This document shows, piece by piece, positions 6,915 through 14,367 of a stretch of 21,816 bases of DNA. Each line of letters begins with the position of its first letter. Positions within the stretch are counted from its first letter, which is position 1. Both the position numbers and the translations under genes were made by a program. Below the pieces are notes generated by a model. The model ran no database searches and had not been told where the DNA came from. It worked only from the letters and a program-made list of their open reading frames with translations. This stretch comes from Bacillota bacterium (GTDB taxonomy: Bacteria; Bacillota; UBA4882; UBA8346), in the NCBI GenBank assembly GCA_023415835.1, contig JAEZJK010000090.1, positions 1 to 21,816 of the forward strand, read 5' to 3'.

Positions 6915-9900
6915 ATGGCGCGAAAGCTCCAAGTTGTTAGCTTTTTAGCGATACTTATAGCGTTTGTTTTCACGAATAGCTTTACTCTAGCGGCGCCTGC
7001 GGATTTAATTCAAAATGGCGGTTTTGAACAGCTTGATCAATCCGCTAAAGCCGAGTCTTGGTATATTGATTATTGGAATCCCGGTTCAAGGCTGGTGCTA
7101 ACCGATCAAAAGGCCCGGATCGGGAAATATGCGGCTGTCCTGCAATCAACAAGAGATAACGATATCCGCTTGGTGCAAATAATTCCGGTAAAACCGGATA
7201 CCGTATACCGGTATTCGGGGTGGGCCGCTACAGAAAACGTCCCCCGAGGCGGAACGGGGGCGTCCCTATGTGTTATGGGCGGGTTTATTCATTCCAATGG
7301 AGTGACTGGAACCAATGACTGGGTTCCGGTGGAGTTGATCTTTCGGACCCATCAAAGCCAACATGAAGTTATGCTCGGGATTAGGCTCGGTTTTTACGGT
7401 CAAACCACAACCGGGAAAGCTTATTTCGACGGTCTTAAATTGGAAATATTCACTGGAACACCGGCCTCTTACCAACAAATATCACCGAACGATCCCCAAC
7501 CGGGAATTGAATTGTTAAACAGGCCTATGGTAAGTTCGGATCAGGTTCAAACCGGAAAAATTCCTTCCTTGGCTTTGAAGTATTTAAATTATCCAACTTG
7601 GATTATGCTTTTTTATCTTTTTTTAATAGGAGGGCTTTGGTTTTTCCAAAACAGCAAGGTGCTCCCCGGCGCTAAATCGCTTTCCTTAACAGGGAAAACT
7701 CAATGGGTTTTACTAGGTTTAACGATTATCGCTGCTGCGATCCGGATTAATTATTTCAGGTCTGCCCAATTAATCGGGGACTTTAATTGGTTCGGGATAA
7801 GCCTTAGTGAAAACTTTAGCCGATGGGCGGCTGTTTTCACCGATCTTTCCGCTGCGTGGCTGATTTTCTTAATCCTTAAACCGAAGCGGATCGGAGTAGC
7901 TTTTTATTTGGCAATCATTTTCCTTTTTTTACCTCCGCTGATACTTAACTCCGCACATTGGGGTTTATTAAGTTCCGGATATCTTTGTTTATTATTGCTG
8001 GTGATCTATTTTCTAAACCGAAAACTTCCTGAGGCGGCAGTTTTTACCGCTACAGTAGCGTTGTTCGTTAATATTCAGGGCATTGGGTTAGCGTTTTGCT
8101 TAATAAGCTATATTTTTTGGAGTTATGGGAGGAAGCGCGGTTTAGGGAGCCTCGTCTTATTACTGGTTGTTTCCGGCTTAACCCTGCTGTTTTTGAGCAA
8201 TACGAACCCCGGTTGGTTTCGGGAGGTTTTAACCAAATATGCTTCTGGGCAGTTGTCCATCAATGCCGGAAACCTCATTACTCTTTTGAGTGCAAATACT
8301 AAACTTTTTTCCGAACGGATTGGATTGGGAATTCCTTACGGGATGCTTTGGTGGGCACTTATGATAATCTGTGTAACCCGGGGTTATTTCTATTTCAGGC
8401 TAAAAAAGTCCAAAGTTAATTTTTTGGTGGCTTTAATCTTCATTTCCTTCGCTTTTGCTTGCTTTGTTCCGGGAACGAACGAGAGGAGTTTCATTCCCGT
8501 TCTGGCCTTATCCCTACTGGCCACCGGATTATTCAAGAGCAAGGCCTTCTTTTTCGGGATGATCATCCTTAGTATATCATGTTTTTTCAATCTATCTAGT
8601 GTAGTAGGCAGAACGGAGGTGCTCAACCGGATTCTTTACGTTTTGGGAATTGTCAACACCTCCCTCTTCCTCATCTTGACTTTGGGGTTGAACCTGAAAA
8701 GCGGAAGCCGGAGAAGGAAAAAGTTTTTTAAGAGCTATTACGCGGCTTTATGGGAGAACCTAGCTGTAAAACTTGGCTTCAAACCTTTCGCCATTAATAA
8801 ACGGGATTTATTTAACTTGGGAGTGATTGCCCTTTGTTATACTTTATTAATCTTTTTCAGGTTGGGTTCCTGGTCGACGCCGCAAAACGGTTTGGAGCTG
8901 GATTGGTCATTCCCTGGCATTGAAGTGGTTTTAGCGGATGAAACGCAAATTAGTAATATCGTTGTTTATGATGCCGAGAATACCGGACAGTTACAAGTGG
9001 AAAAACTGGCCGACGGCCAGTGGAGCATACTAACTTCAATTGATTGCAAGGATTATTATGTCTTAAAACAGATCCCCGCAGCCACTGCACCGGTGCGGAG
9101 ATTACGAATTAAGCCCCTTGGCACTGCGGGACAGATCAAAGAAATTGCTTTCATGGATCAAGCACATCGCATCATTCCAATTAAATCGGTCATCACTTTG
9201 GGGGACGACTTTGAGGAGCCTGCCAGTGAACACCCTCTCTTTGACGAACAGGCAAAAATGTCCGTTAAGCCTTCATATCTGAATAGCACCTATTTTGATG
9301 AAATTTATCATGGCCGGACTGCTTACGAATTTGTGACCGGGTCAAAAATTTATGAAAACACCCATCCGCCGTTAGGCAAGGATCTTTTGAGCATCGGTAT
9401 CCTGCTTTTCGGGATGAATCCTTTTGGAATGAGGTTTATGCATGCAATCGCTGGTATCTTACTAATTATTACCTTGTTTTTCTTGGGCCGTCAGGTTTTG
9501 GGTACCAGGTTCGGGGCTTATTGCGTGATGCTGCTCGGTTTTTTGGATTTCATGCCTTTTGTACAGAGCCGGTATTCCACGGTAGATACTACCTCCGTGC
9601 TCTTCATCAGCTTGATGTTCTTATTTACCTTTAAATTCATCCGCGAACAGGAAGAAGGGAGGGAGATCACCCAATCCTTACCCTCTTTGGCAGGGATTAT
9701 GGCCTGCTTTGGTTTGGCGGTTGCGGTTAAATGGACTGCCGCATATGGCTTTGCCGGTGTGGTTGCTTCGATTGGAATGGTGAAATTAAATCAATATCTG
9801 ATTAACCGAAAAGAACGGTTGAGACTGATTGACCGGTTAAAGAGCCATAAAAACAACAGTGCGGCCAGGATAGAACTCCAAGGTAAGTTGGATAAGCTTA

Positions 9901-10595
9901 ATGACTCCTTTTGGAAAGAAAAATTCTGGCCAGTTCTACTGGCGGGTTGCTTGGCCTTCCTATTAACAAGCCCATTTATATATTATCTTAGCTATCTTCC
10001 TTATCTGAATTCCGTTGGAATCGAGGAAGCCTTTTCCGGATCGGCGGTTCATGCCGTATTAGAAAATCAAAAGGGCATGTACGATTACCATTCTAAACTG
10101 GTTGCCACTCATCCGTTTGCTTCATCTTGGTGGAGTTGGCCGTTTAATTTTAAACCGTTGTGGATTTATAGCAATAGCTATTCCGGACCGGGAATGAAAG
10201 GTTCTATTGTCAGTATGGGCAACCCTTTGATCTGGTTTTGCGGAGTTATGGCTTTTATCTTATTATTGTATCAGTTATTGGCTATGAAGCGGTTTTCAAT
10301 AATGCACGTTGTCTTTATAGGGTTTTTCTCTTTATATCTACCATGGGTCCTGGTAAGCCGGATCACTTATATTTATCATTTTTATCCGCCGTTACCCTTG
10401 TTTTTAGTGATGATTGCCTTCGCCTTGGAACCTTTTTGGCAGCAGGGGAAAGATGGCCGCCGGGTTATCTACGCCTTTTTCTCCCTTGCCCTGGTTTTAT
10501 TTATAATTTTTTACCCTGTTTTATCCGGCACCGAAATATCGCAAACCTATGTCGAACGGTATTTGAAATGGTTTCCAAAGGATTGGACCTTTTAA
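6915..10595 (+). CDS. jelly-roll + degenerate GT-C + PMT (GT39) fusion, putative O-mannosyltransferase
   Basis: The 1226-residue protein has these parts in order. A signal peptide (1-27). A CBM4_9-like jelly roll (about 29-180), closely related to the 6226 product. A first membrane block (about 226-610) resembling the Gpi18-like protein at 231, with NSAHWG near 346 and GTNERSF near 518. An extracytoplasmic beta-rich stretch (about 649-760) that could be a discoidin-like module. A PMT catalytic block from about 790, with FDEIYHGR (D795-E796) and HPPLGK (817-822), both hallmarks of protein O-mannosyltransferases, plus later helices. PMT enzymes transfer mannose from polyprenyl-phosphate-mannose to Ser/Thr of exported proteins; related GT39 enzymes modify lipids. 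The ATG directly follows an in-frame TAA, so the start is fixed; the ribosome site is weak. The acceptor is unknown. Confidence 0.85.
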   Translation: MARKLQVVSFLAILIAFVFTNSFTLAAPADLIQNGGFEQLDQSAKAESWYIDYWNPGSRLVLTDQKARIGKYAAVLQSTRDNDIRLVQIIPVKPDTVYRYSGWAATENVPRGGTGASLCVMGGFIHSNGVTGTNDWVPVELIFRTHQSQHEVMLGIRLGFYGQTTTGKAYFDGLKLEIFTGTPASYQQISPNDPQPGIELLNRPMVSSDQVQTGKIPSLALKYLNYPTWIMLFYLFLIGGLWFFQNSKVLPGAKSLSLTGKTQWVLLGLTIIAAAIRINYFRSAQLIGDFNWFGISLSENFSRWAAVFTDLSAAWLIFLILKPKRIGVAFYLAIIFLFLPPLILNSAHWGLLSSGYLCLLLLVIYFLNRKLPEAAVFTATVALFVNIQGIGLAFCLISYIFWSYGRKRGLGSLVLLLVVSGLTLLFLSNTNPGWFREVLTKYASGQLSINAGNLITLLSANTKLFSERIGLGIPYGMLWWALMIICVTRGYFYFRLKKSKVNFLVALIFISFAFACFVPGTNERSFIPVLALSLLATGLFKSKAFFFGMIILSISCFFNLSSVVGRTEVLNRILYVLGIVNTSLFLILTLGLNLKSGSRRRKKFFKSYYAALWENLAVKLGFKPFAINKRDLFNLGVIALCYTLLIFFRLGSWSTPQNGLELDWSFPGIEVVLADETQISNIVVYDAENTGQLQVEKLADGQWSILTSIDCKDYYVLKQIPAATAPVRRLRIKPLGTAGQIKEIAFMDQAHRIIPIKSVITLGDDFEEPASEHPLFDEQAKMSVKPSYLNSTYFDEIYHGRTAYEFVTGSKIYENTHPPLGKDLLSIGILLFGMNPFGMRFMHAIAGILLIITLFFLGRQVLGTRFGAYCVMLLGFLDFMPFVQSRYSTVDTTSVLFISLMFLFTFKFIREQEEGREITQSLPSLAGIMACFGLAVAVKWTAAYGFAGVVASIGMVKLNQYLINRKERLRLIDRLKSHKNNSAARIELQGKLDKLNDSFWKEKFWPVLLAGCLAFLLTSPFIYYLSYLPYLNSVGIEEAFSGSAVHAVLENQKGMYDYHSKLVATHPFASSWWSWPFNFKPLWIYSNSYSGPGMKGSIVSMGNPLIWFCGVMAFILLLYQLLAMKRFSIMHVVFIGFFSLYLPWVLVSRITYIYHFYPPLPLFLVMIAFALEPFWQQGKDGRRVIYAFFSLALVLFIIFYPVLSGTEISQTYVERYLKWFPKDWTF

Positions 10596-10626
10596 GAATT
10601 TTTGGATACGGTAGAGGAGGATTATG

Positions 10627-11391
10627 ATGAAAATCAACAGAAGTGTTTTAGAAAAAGGGATTAGCCTGTTTTTTCCGGCTTATAACGAAGCGGAAAATGT
10701 AGGGGGTACTATTGAAAAATGCGTAGCTGTTTTAGAACCGTTAGGCTGTGACTATGAGGTGATTGTCGTTGATGACGGTAGTAAGGATCGGACTGCGGCT
10801 ATTGTGGAAGAATATGCCCGCCAAAACAGCCACATTGTTTTGAAACGGCATGAAAAAAACCAAGGTTATGGCGGGGCTTTACAGACCGGGTTCAAAAGTT
10901 GCCGTTGTGGTTTAATTTTCTTTTCCGATTGCGATCTCCAATTTGATTTGGGTGAATTAGCGATGTTTATCGAGTTGATGGAGAAAGACCATAGTATTGA
11001 TGCGGTAATCGGATATCGGATTAAACGCGCTGACCCGGTGATCCGAAAATTGAACGCTTTCGGCTGGAATGTTTGGGCTCGGATCCTATTTGGTTTAAAG
11101 GTAAAGGATATTGATTGTGCTTTTAAACTTTTCAAACGGGAATTAATTGAGAATATCACCATCGAATCGACTGGCGCTTTGATCAATGTTGAGATATTAA
11201 CTAAGATTAAAAAAGCCGGGGCGAAAATGGTAGAGGCAGGGGTCCATCACTTTCCAAGGCAGGCCGGGGAACAAACCGGAGCAAAACTTCGGGTTATCCT
11301 AAAAGCATTTTATGAGTCTTTCAAGCTCTATCAAAAGATAAAAAATTTTCCGGCCAGTAATTTTAAAAAAGGGAAACCGGCTAAAGGTTAA
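10627..11391 (+). CDS. GT2 polyprenyl-phosphate mannosyltransferase (DPM1-like)
   Basis: The protein has about 254 residues and a single GT-A domain without membrane helices. Motifs are FPAYNEAENV (16-25), VVDDGSKDRT (47-56), NQGYGGAL (78-85) and SDCDLQFD (100-107), the last supplying the metal-binding DxD. Such enzymes move mannose (or glucose/GlcNAc in relatives) from a nucleotide sugar to polyprenyl phosphate on the cytoplasmic side. They thereby make the donor for PMT/GT-C enzymes, which fits the PMT gene 31 bp upstream. Two ATGs sit in tandem (10624 and 10627). AGAGGAGG at 10613-10620 is better spaced for 10627, so I chose it. The sugar cannot be fixed from sequence. Confidence 0.85.
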   Translation: MKINRSVLEKGISLFFPAYNEAENVGGTIEKCVAVLEPLGCDYEVIVVDDGSKDRTAAIVEEYARQNSHIVLKRHEKNQGYGGALQTGFKSCRCGLIFFSDCDLQFDLGELAMFIELMEKDHSIDAVIGYRIKRADPVIRKLNAFGWNVWARILFGLKVKDIDCAFKLFKRELIENITIESTGALINVEILTKIKKAGAKMVEAGVHHFPRQAGEQTGAKLRVILKAFYESFKLYQKIKNFPASNFKKGKPAKG

Positions 11392-11450
11392 GATATTAAA
11401 AAGGCCGACGAAAAAAGATCAGTAATAGCTGATTGCTAATTCGACTTAAG

Positions 11451-11482
11451 GGGTATCGTTACAAAAACGGTACCCTTTTTTT
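11451..11482 (+). terminator. intrinsic terminator of the glycosylation cluster
   Basis: The stem GGGTATCGT (11451-11459) pairs with ACGGTACCC (11467-11475), with one T-G wobble and a 7-nt loop. Seven T follow. It lies 59 bp after the GT2 gene and ends the plus-strand cluster. Confidence 0.85.
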
Positions 11483-11759
11483 AATAATAAGCCTAACCGT
11501 TTTGTTCAGGTATTTAATTCTCCGCGAAAGATCACTTAACAGTAATACATGGCCAATATACTTTAGGCGCCTCCGCGGAAGATAAAAAGCATTAAAGCTC
11601 AACCAACTTATAATCTGGTTTGTTTAAATCCTGGATAGGTATTATAATAATTAAGTCCCCGGACGCAGCTTCGATGGTACAACCGAAATTATGAAAGGCC
11701 TCAAAGGCCTAAATTCCTATACTTTTATTCCGTTTTTACACTTCATGCCTTTACCCCTA
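11483..11759. other. intergenic stretch without a gene
   Basis: I see no open frame with a ribosome site here. It contains a 13-bp near-repeat (CTCCGCGAAAGAT at 11520-11532 and CTCCGCGGAAGAT at 11571-11583) and a tandem AAAGGCCT pair near 11695-11712. It may hold remnants of lost sequence or upstream regulatory sites for thioredoxin. Confidence 0.4.
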
Positions 11760-11788
11760 TTTACAAGAGAGGCCAACCATGTTATACT
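11760..11788 (+). promoter_or_regulatory. sigma-A promoter of the thioredoxin gene
   Basis: TTTACA (11760-11765) and TATACT (11783-11788) are separated by exactly 17 bp. Both are close to consensus. Transcription would start near 11795, inside the palindrome described next. Confidence 0.75.
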
Positions 11789-11805
11789 ATACCCAGTGGG
11801 GTATA
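11788..11805. promoter_or_regulatory. CsoR-family-like operator over the -10/+1 of the thioredoxin promoter
   Basis: The 18-bp sequence TATACCCAGTGGGGTATA has perfect 7-bp arms around AGTG. It shares the last T of the -10 box and covers the expected start site, the right place for a repressor. TA-flanked C-tract/G-tract palindromes are typical of CsoR/RcnR/CstR/FrmR repressors, which sense copper, nickel/cobalt, persulfide or formaldehyde. The regulator itself is not in the window. Confidence 0.5.
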
Positions 11806-11820
11806 TTGAAATACTAAATT

Positions 11821-11837
11821 AAGGTTAAACTAACCTT
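11821..11837. promoter_or_regulatory. leader palindrome before the thioredoxin gene
   Basis: AAGGTTA (11821-11827) and TAACCTT (11831-11837) are perfect 7-bp arms with a 3-nt loop. It lies in the transcribed leader, 12 nt before the ribosome site, so it could be a hairpin or a second operator. Confidence 0.4.
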
Positions 11838-11863
11838 GGACTGAATTTTAAGGAGTGAATAAA

Positions 11864-12181
11864 ATGATGAATCTGACTGAAGTAGATTTTCAGAAGGAAG
11901 TTTTGAATTCTAACGGTGTTGTTTTGGTTGACTTTTGGGCCCCTTGGTGCGGACCTTGTCGGATGGTAGCGCCGGTTTTGGAAGATTTGAGCACCCAATA
12001 TAATGGTTCAGTGAAGATTGCCAAAGTCAATGTTGATGAAAACCCAAACCTGGCTGCAAAATATAATGTAATGTCAATTCCGACAATGATCATTTTCAAA
12101 GATGGGAAAGTTGCCGATCAGTTAGTCGGCGCAATGTCAAAACCCGCTATTGCCAATCGGTTGGAGCGTTGGATCCATTGA
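11864..12181 (+). CDS. trxA: thioredoxin
   Basis: The 105-residue protein is the normal length for a single-domain cytoplasmic thioredoxin. The active site WCGPC lies in VDFWAPWCGPCRM near residues 25-37, the cis-proline motif is SIPTM, and the C-terminal sheet has FKDGK. It reduces protein disulfides using thioredoxin reductase. I chose ATG 11864 because AAGGAG (11850-11855) is 8 nt upstream. The GTG at 11855 overlaps that site and would give three extra residues. It is monocistronic between two terminators. The promoter palindrome suggests control by metal or sulfur/electrophile stress, which is inference. Confidence 0.96.
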   Translation: MMNLTEVDFQKEVLNSNGVVLVDFWAPWCGPCRMVAPVLEDLSTQYNGSVKIAKVNVDENPNLAAKYNVMSIPTMIIFKDGKVADQLVGAMSKPAIANRLERWIH

Positions 12182-12192
12182 TCTGAATACAC

Positions 12193-12230
12193 CCCGGTTT
12201 GGGAGATAACACCCAAACCGGGCTTCTTTT
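12193..12230 (+). terminator. intrinsic terminator of trxA
   Basis: A perfect 11-bp stem CCCGGTTTGGG (12193-12203) / CCCAAACCGGG (12212-12222) has an 8-nt loop and is followed by CTTCTTTT. Confidence 0.9.
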
Positions 12231-12239
12231 AAAAAAACC

Positions 12240-12268
12240 TTTTCAAGCTTCAATTCATATGGTATACT
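12240..12268 (+). promoter_or_regulatory. promoter of the rpsB leader
   Basis: TATACT at 12263-12268 is preceded at 17 bp by TTTTCA (12240-12245), a moderate -35. It directly follows the trxA terminator and precedes a structured leader. The start site would be near 12275. Confidence 0.6.
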
Positions 12269-12273
12269 ATTTA

Positions 12274-12407
12274 GCGGTGTATTTGATTTCTACTTTATTA
12301 AAGTAGATTATTACACACGCCTTCCGATTTTGACGGTGGTTCCCTTGGGGGTTCGTTCGAAAGAGGACGGAGGCGGAGGAAAAAACCAAAGAAAGGAGGT
12401 GGCTAAT
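12274..12407 (+). promoter_or_regulatory. structured 5' leader of rpsB, possible S2 autoregulatory RNA
   Basis: The leader opens with a long hairpin. GCGGTGTA (12274-12281) pairs with TACACACGC (12312-12320), and inside it TCTACTTT (12289-12296) pairs perfectly with AAAGTAGA (12300-12307). A second pairing of GCCTTCCG (from about 12319) with CGGAGGC (about 12368-12374) is possible just before the ribosome site. Ribosomal-protein leaders often act as binding sites for their own product. I do not match this to a named Rfam family. Confidence 0.45.
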
Positions 12408-13172
12408 GTGGCTGTGATTTCCATGAAACAATTATTGGAAGCCGGCGTGCATTTTGGTCACCAGACAAGGCGTTGGAACCCGAAGATGGCTCAGTACATC
12501 TTCACCGAGAGGAACGGTATTTATATTATCGACCTTCAAAAAACCGTAAAAAAGGTTGATGAAGCGTATAATTTTGCCCGTTCCGTAGTTGAAAACGGGG
12601 ATACCATTTTGTTTGTGGGTACCAAAAAACAAGCCCAAGACGCCATCCGGGAAGAAGCTGAACGTTGCGGCATGCCTTTTGTATCCCAACGTTGGCTTGG
12701 TGGGACGATGACAAATTTTAAAACCATCCGTTCCCGAATCGATCGGCTCCGTAAGATTGAACAAATGGAACAAGACGGTTCTTTTGAGGCTCTCCCTAAA
12801 AAAGAAGTACTTGAGCTTGAAAAAGAAAGAGCCCGTTTGATGAAGTTCTTGTCGGGGATCCGTAATATGCATAAACTTCCCGGCGCTATTTTTATCGTTG
12901 ATTCGCGTAAGGAAAGAATTGCAGTAGCGGAAGCCCGTAATTTAGGTATTCCACTAATCGGAATTGTCGATACCAACTGCGATCCTGATGAAATCGATTA
13001 TGTGATACCTGGAAATGATGACGCTATCAGGGCGGTCAAATTATTGGCCGGAAAAATAGCTGATGCGGTTATCGAAGCGAAACAGGGCGAACAAATGACG
13101 GATGTTGCTCCCGCCACTGTTGAGGAAGGTCCTGAAAACATTTCCGATATGGAATTAGTTGAAGAAGCCTAA
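12408..13172 (+). CDS. rpsB: 30S ribosomal protein S2
   Basis: The 254-residue protein begins MAVISMKQLLEAGVHFGHQT, the canonical bacterial S2 N-terminus. It contains NGIYIIDLQKT, FVGTKKQA, RWLGGTMTNFKTI, LPGAIFIVDSRKE and the DTNCDPD segment. S2 joins the head/body of the small subunit late in assembly. I chose the GTG at 12408 because AAAGGAGGT (12392-12400) is correctly placed and the protein then matches the family start. The open frame continues upstream to 12330, but that part is leader RNA. A terminator-like hairpin separates it from tsf. Confidence 0.97.
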   Translation: MAVISMKQLLEAGVHFGHQTRRWNPKMAQYIFTERNGIYIIDLQKTVKKVDEAYNFARSVVENGDTILFVGTKKQAQDAIREEAERCGMPFVSQRWLGGTMTNFKTIRSRIDRLRKIEQMEQDGSFEALPKKEVLELEKERARLMKFLSGIRNMHKLPGAIFIVDSRKERIAVAEARNLGIPLIGIVDTNCDPDEIDYVIPGNDDAIRAVKLLAGKIADAVIEAKQGEQMTDVAPATVEEGPENISDMELVEEA

Positions 13173-13173
13173 T

Positions 13174-13233
13174 GTTTAAAGGTTAAGGGTGGACCTAATC
13201 CACCCTTTTTTTAAAAGTTTAAAGGTTAAGGGT
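13174..13233 (+). repeat. 17-bp direct repeat flanking the rpsB terminator
   Basis: GTTTAAAGGTTAAGGGT occurs at 13174-13190 and again at 13217-13233. The first copy supplies the left base of the terminator stem. It may be a small local duplication. Confidence 0.6.
13187..13212 (+). terminator. intrinsic terminator/attenuator between rpsB and tsf
   Basis: GGGTGGA (13187-13193) pairs perfectly with TCCACCC (13199-13205), extended by AA/TT, with a 5-nt loop and seven T. It should reduce rpsB transcripts entering tsf, so tsf probably has extra promoter activity in the 126 bp that follow; I found no strong one. Confidence 0.85.
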
Positions 13234-13338
13234 TAAATTACCTTTTGTAGTAGTTACATACTTCAAACTTCTTATTTCATAATTTAAGGGATTTAGTTTT
13301 AGTATTGTGAGTCGCGATTATTTAAAGGGGGAAAGAAT

Positions 13339-14274
13339 ATGGCTGAGATTTCTGCTGCCATTGTCAAAGAGTTACGTGAACGTACCGGAGCGGGTATGAT
13401 GGACTGTAAAAAAGCCCTGGGTGAAACCGGTGGCGATCTTGAGAAAGCTATCGAGTACTTACGGGAAAAAGGTTTGGCGGCAGCCGCCAAAAAAGCTGGC
13501 CGAATTGCGGCTGAAGGCATAGTTAATGCTTATGTCGCCGCTGATAAAAAGATTGGGGTTTTGGTTGAAGTCAACTGTGAAACCGATTTTGTGGCTAAAA
13601 ACCCTGATTTCCAACAGTTTGTCCAAGATACCGCAATGGCAATCGCCAATCAAGCGCCTGCGGACACCAATGTCTTGGTTAATTTGAAACTCGCCAATGG
13701 GAATACCGTAGCCGAGTCCATTACCGGCCTGGTTGCAAAAATCGGCGAAAACATGAATGTCAGAAGGTTTGCGCGTTTTGAGGTTAAAGAAAACGGGTTA
13801 ATCGATTCCTATATCCACATGGGCGGTAAAATTGGCGTCCTGCTCGAATGCGGATTCTCCAAGAAAGAGACTGCCACTAATCCGGAATTTTTAGCATTGG
13901 TTAAGGATTTAGCAATGCAAGTAGCTGCAGCCAAGCCGGAATATATTCGTAGGGAAGAGGTCCCAGCTGAAGTCCTTGAACAAGAAAAGGCAATTTATAA
14001 AGCTCAAGCTATGAATGAAGGCAAGCCGGAGGCCATTGCCGAAAAAATTATGATTGGTAGGCTCGATAAATTTTATAAGGAAGTATGTATCCTTGAACAA
14101 TTGTTTATTAAGGATACTGACAAGACCATTACTAAATTAATTCAAGAGCTCAATGCCAAATTGGGCGGGGAGAACATTACAATTAACCGGTTTACTCGGT
14201 TCGAGAAAGGCGAAGGCATTGAAAAAAGGCAAGATGACTTCGCTTCTGAAGTAATGTCTCAGATTAAAGGATAA
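13339..14274 (+). CDS. tsf: elongation factor Ts
   Basis: The 311-residue protein has the N-terminal UBA-like domain (RTGAGMMDCKKAL, residues 15-27) and the TDFVAKN motif (around residue 80), the main EF-Tu contact region. Two core subdomains follow, with NVRRFARFEV, a second repeat of the fold, and the coiled-coil insertion around the Lys/Glu-rich KAQAMNEGKPEAIAEKIM. It exchanges GDP for GTP on EF-Tu. The length is within the family range. The start is set by AAAGGGGGAAAG upstream of ATG 13339. It follows rpsB as in most bacteria, but hairpins lie on both sides. Confidence 0.97.
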   Translation: MAEISAAIVKELRERTGAGMMDCKKALGETGGDLEKAIEYLREKGLAAAAKKAGRIAAEGIVNAYVAADKKIGVLVEVNCETDFVAKNPDFQQFVQDTAMAIANQAPADTNVLVNLKLANGNTVAESITGLVAKIGENMNVRRFARFEVKENGLIDSYIHMGGKIGVLLECGFSKKETATNPEFLALVKDLAMQVAAAKPEYIRREEVPAEVLEQEKAIYKAQAMNEGKPEAIAEKIMIGRLDKFYKEVCILEQLFIKDTDKTITKLIQELNAKLGGENITINRFTRFEKGEGIEKRQDDFASEVMSQIKG

Positions 14275-14277
14275 GCA

Positions 14278-14301
14278 GGAACACGAAAGTGTTCCTTTTT
14301 T
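14278..14301 (+). terminator. intrinsic terminator of tsf with GAAA tetraloop
   Basis: GGAACAC (14278-14284) pairs perfectly with GTGTTCC (14289-14295) around a GAAA (GNRA) loop, and six T follow. It lies 4 bp after the stop codon. Confidence 0.88.
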
Positions 14302-14318
14302 CTGTAATCAAGCAGGAA

Positions 14319-14347
14319 TTATGATCCGATTCGCGAAAATATATTAT
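14319..14347 (+). promoter_or_regulatory. candidate promoter of pyrH
   Basis: TATTAT (14342-14347) is a good -10 box; TTATGA (14319-14324) lies 17 bp upstream as a weak -35. A promoter is expected here because a strong terminator ends tsf. Confidence 0.4.
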
Positions 14348-14367
14348 AGCTTGGTGGAGGTAAACCA

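Noticed and set aside
12330..12407. N-terminal extension of rpsB from the first ATG-like start of the open frame
   Set aside because: The extra residues do not occur in S2; a strong ribosome site and GTG at 12408 give the canonical N-terminus, and the region is leader RNA.
12432..12976. Long minus-strand open frames opposite rpsB
   Set aside because: They are shadows of a highly conserved coding sequence, with no ribosome sites or recognisable motifs.
13275..13284. TTTCATAATT, identical to the outer arm of the MITE-like repeat
   Set aside because: Only 10 A/T-rich bases match and the inner arms are absent, so a chance match is more likely than a third copy.
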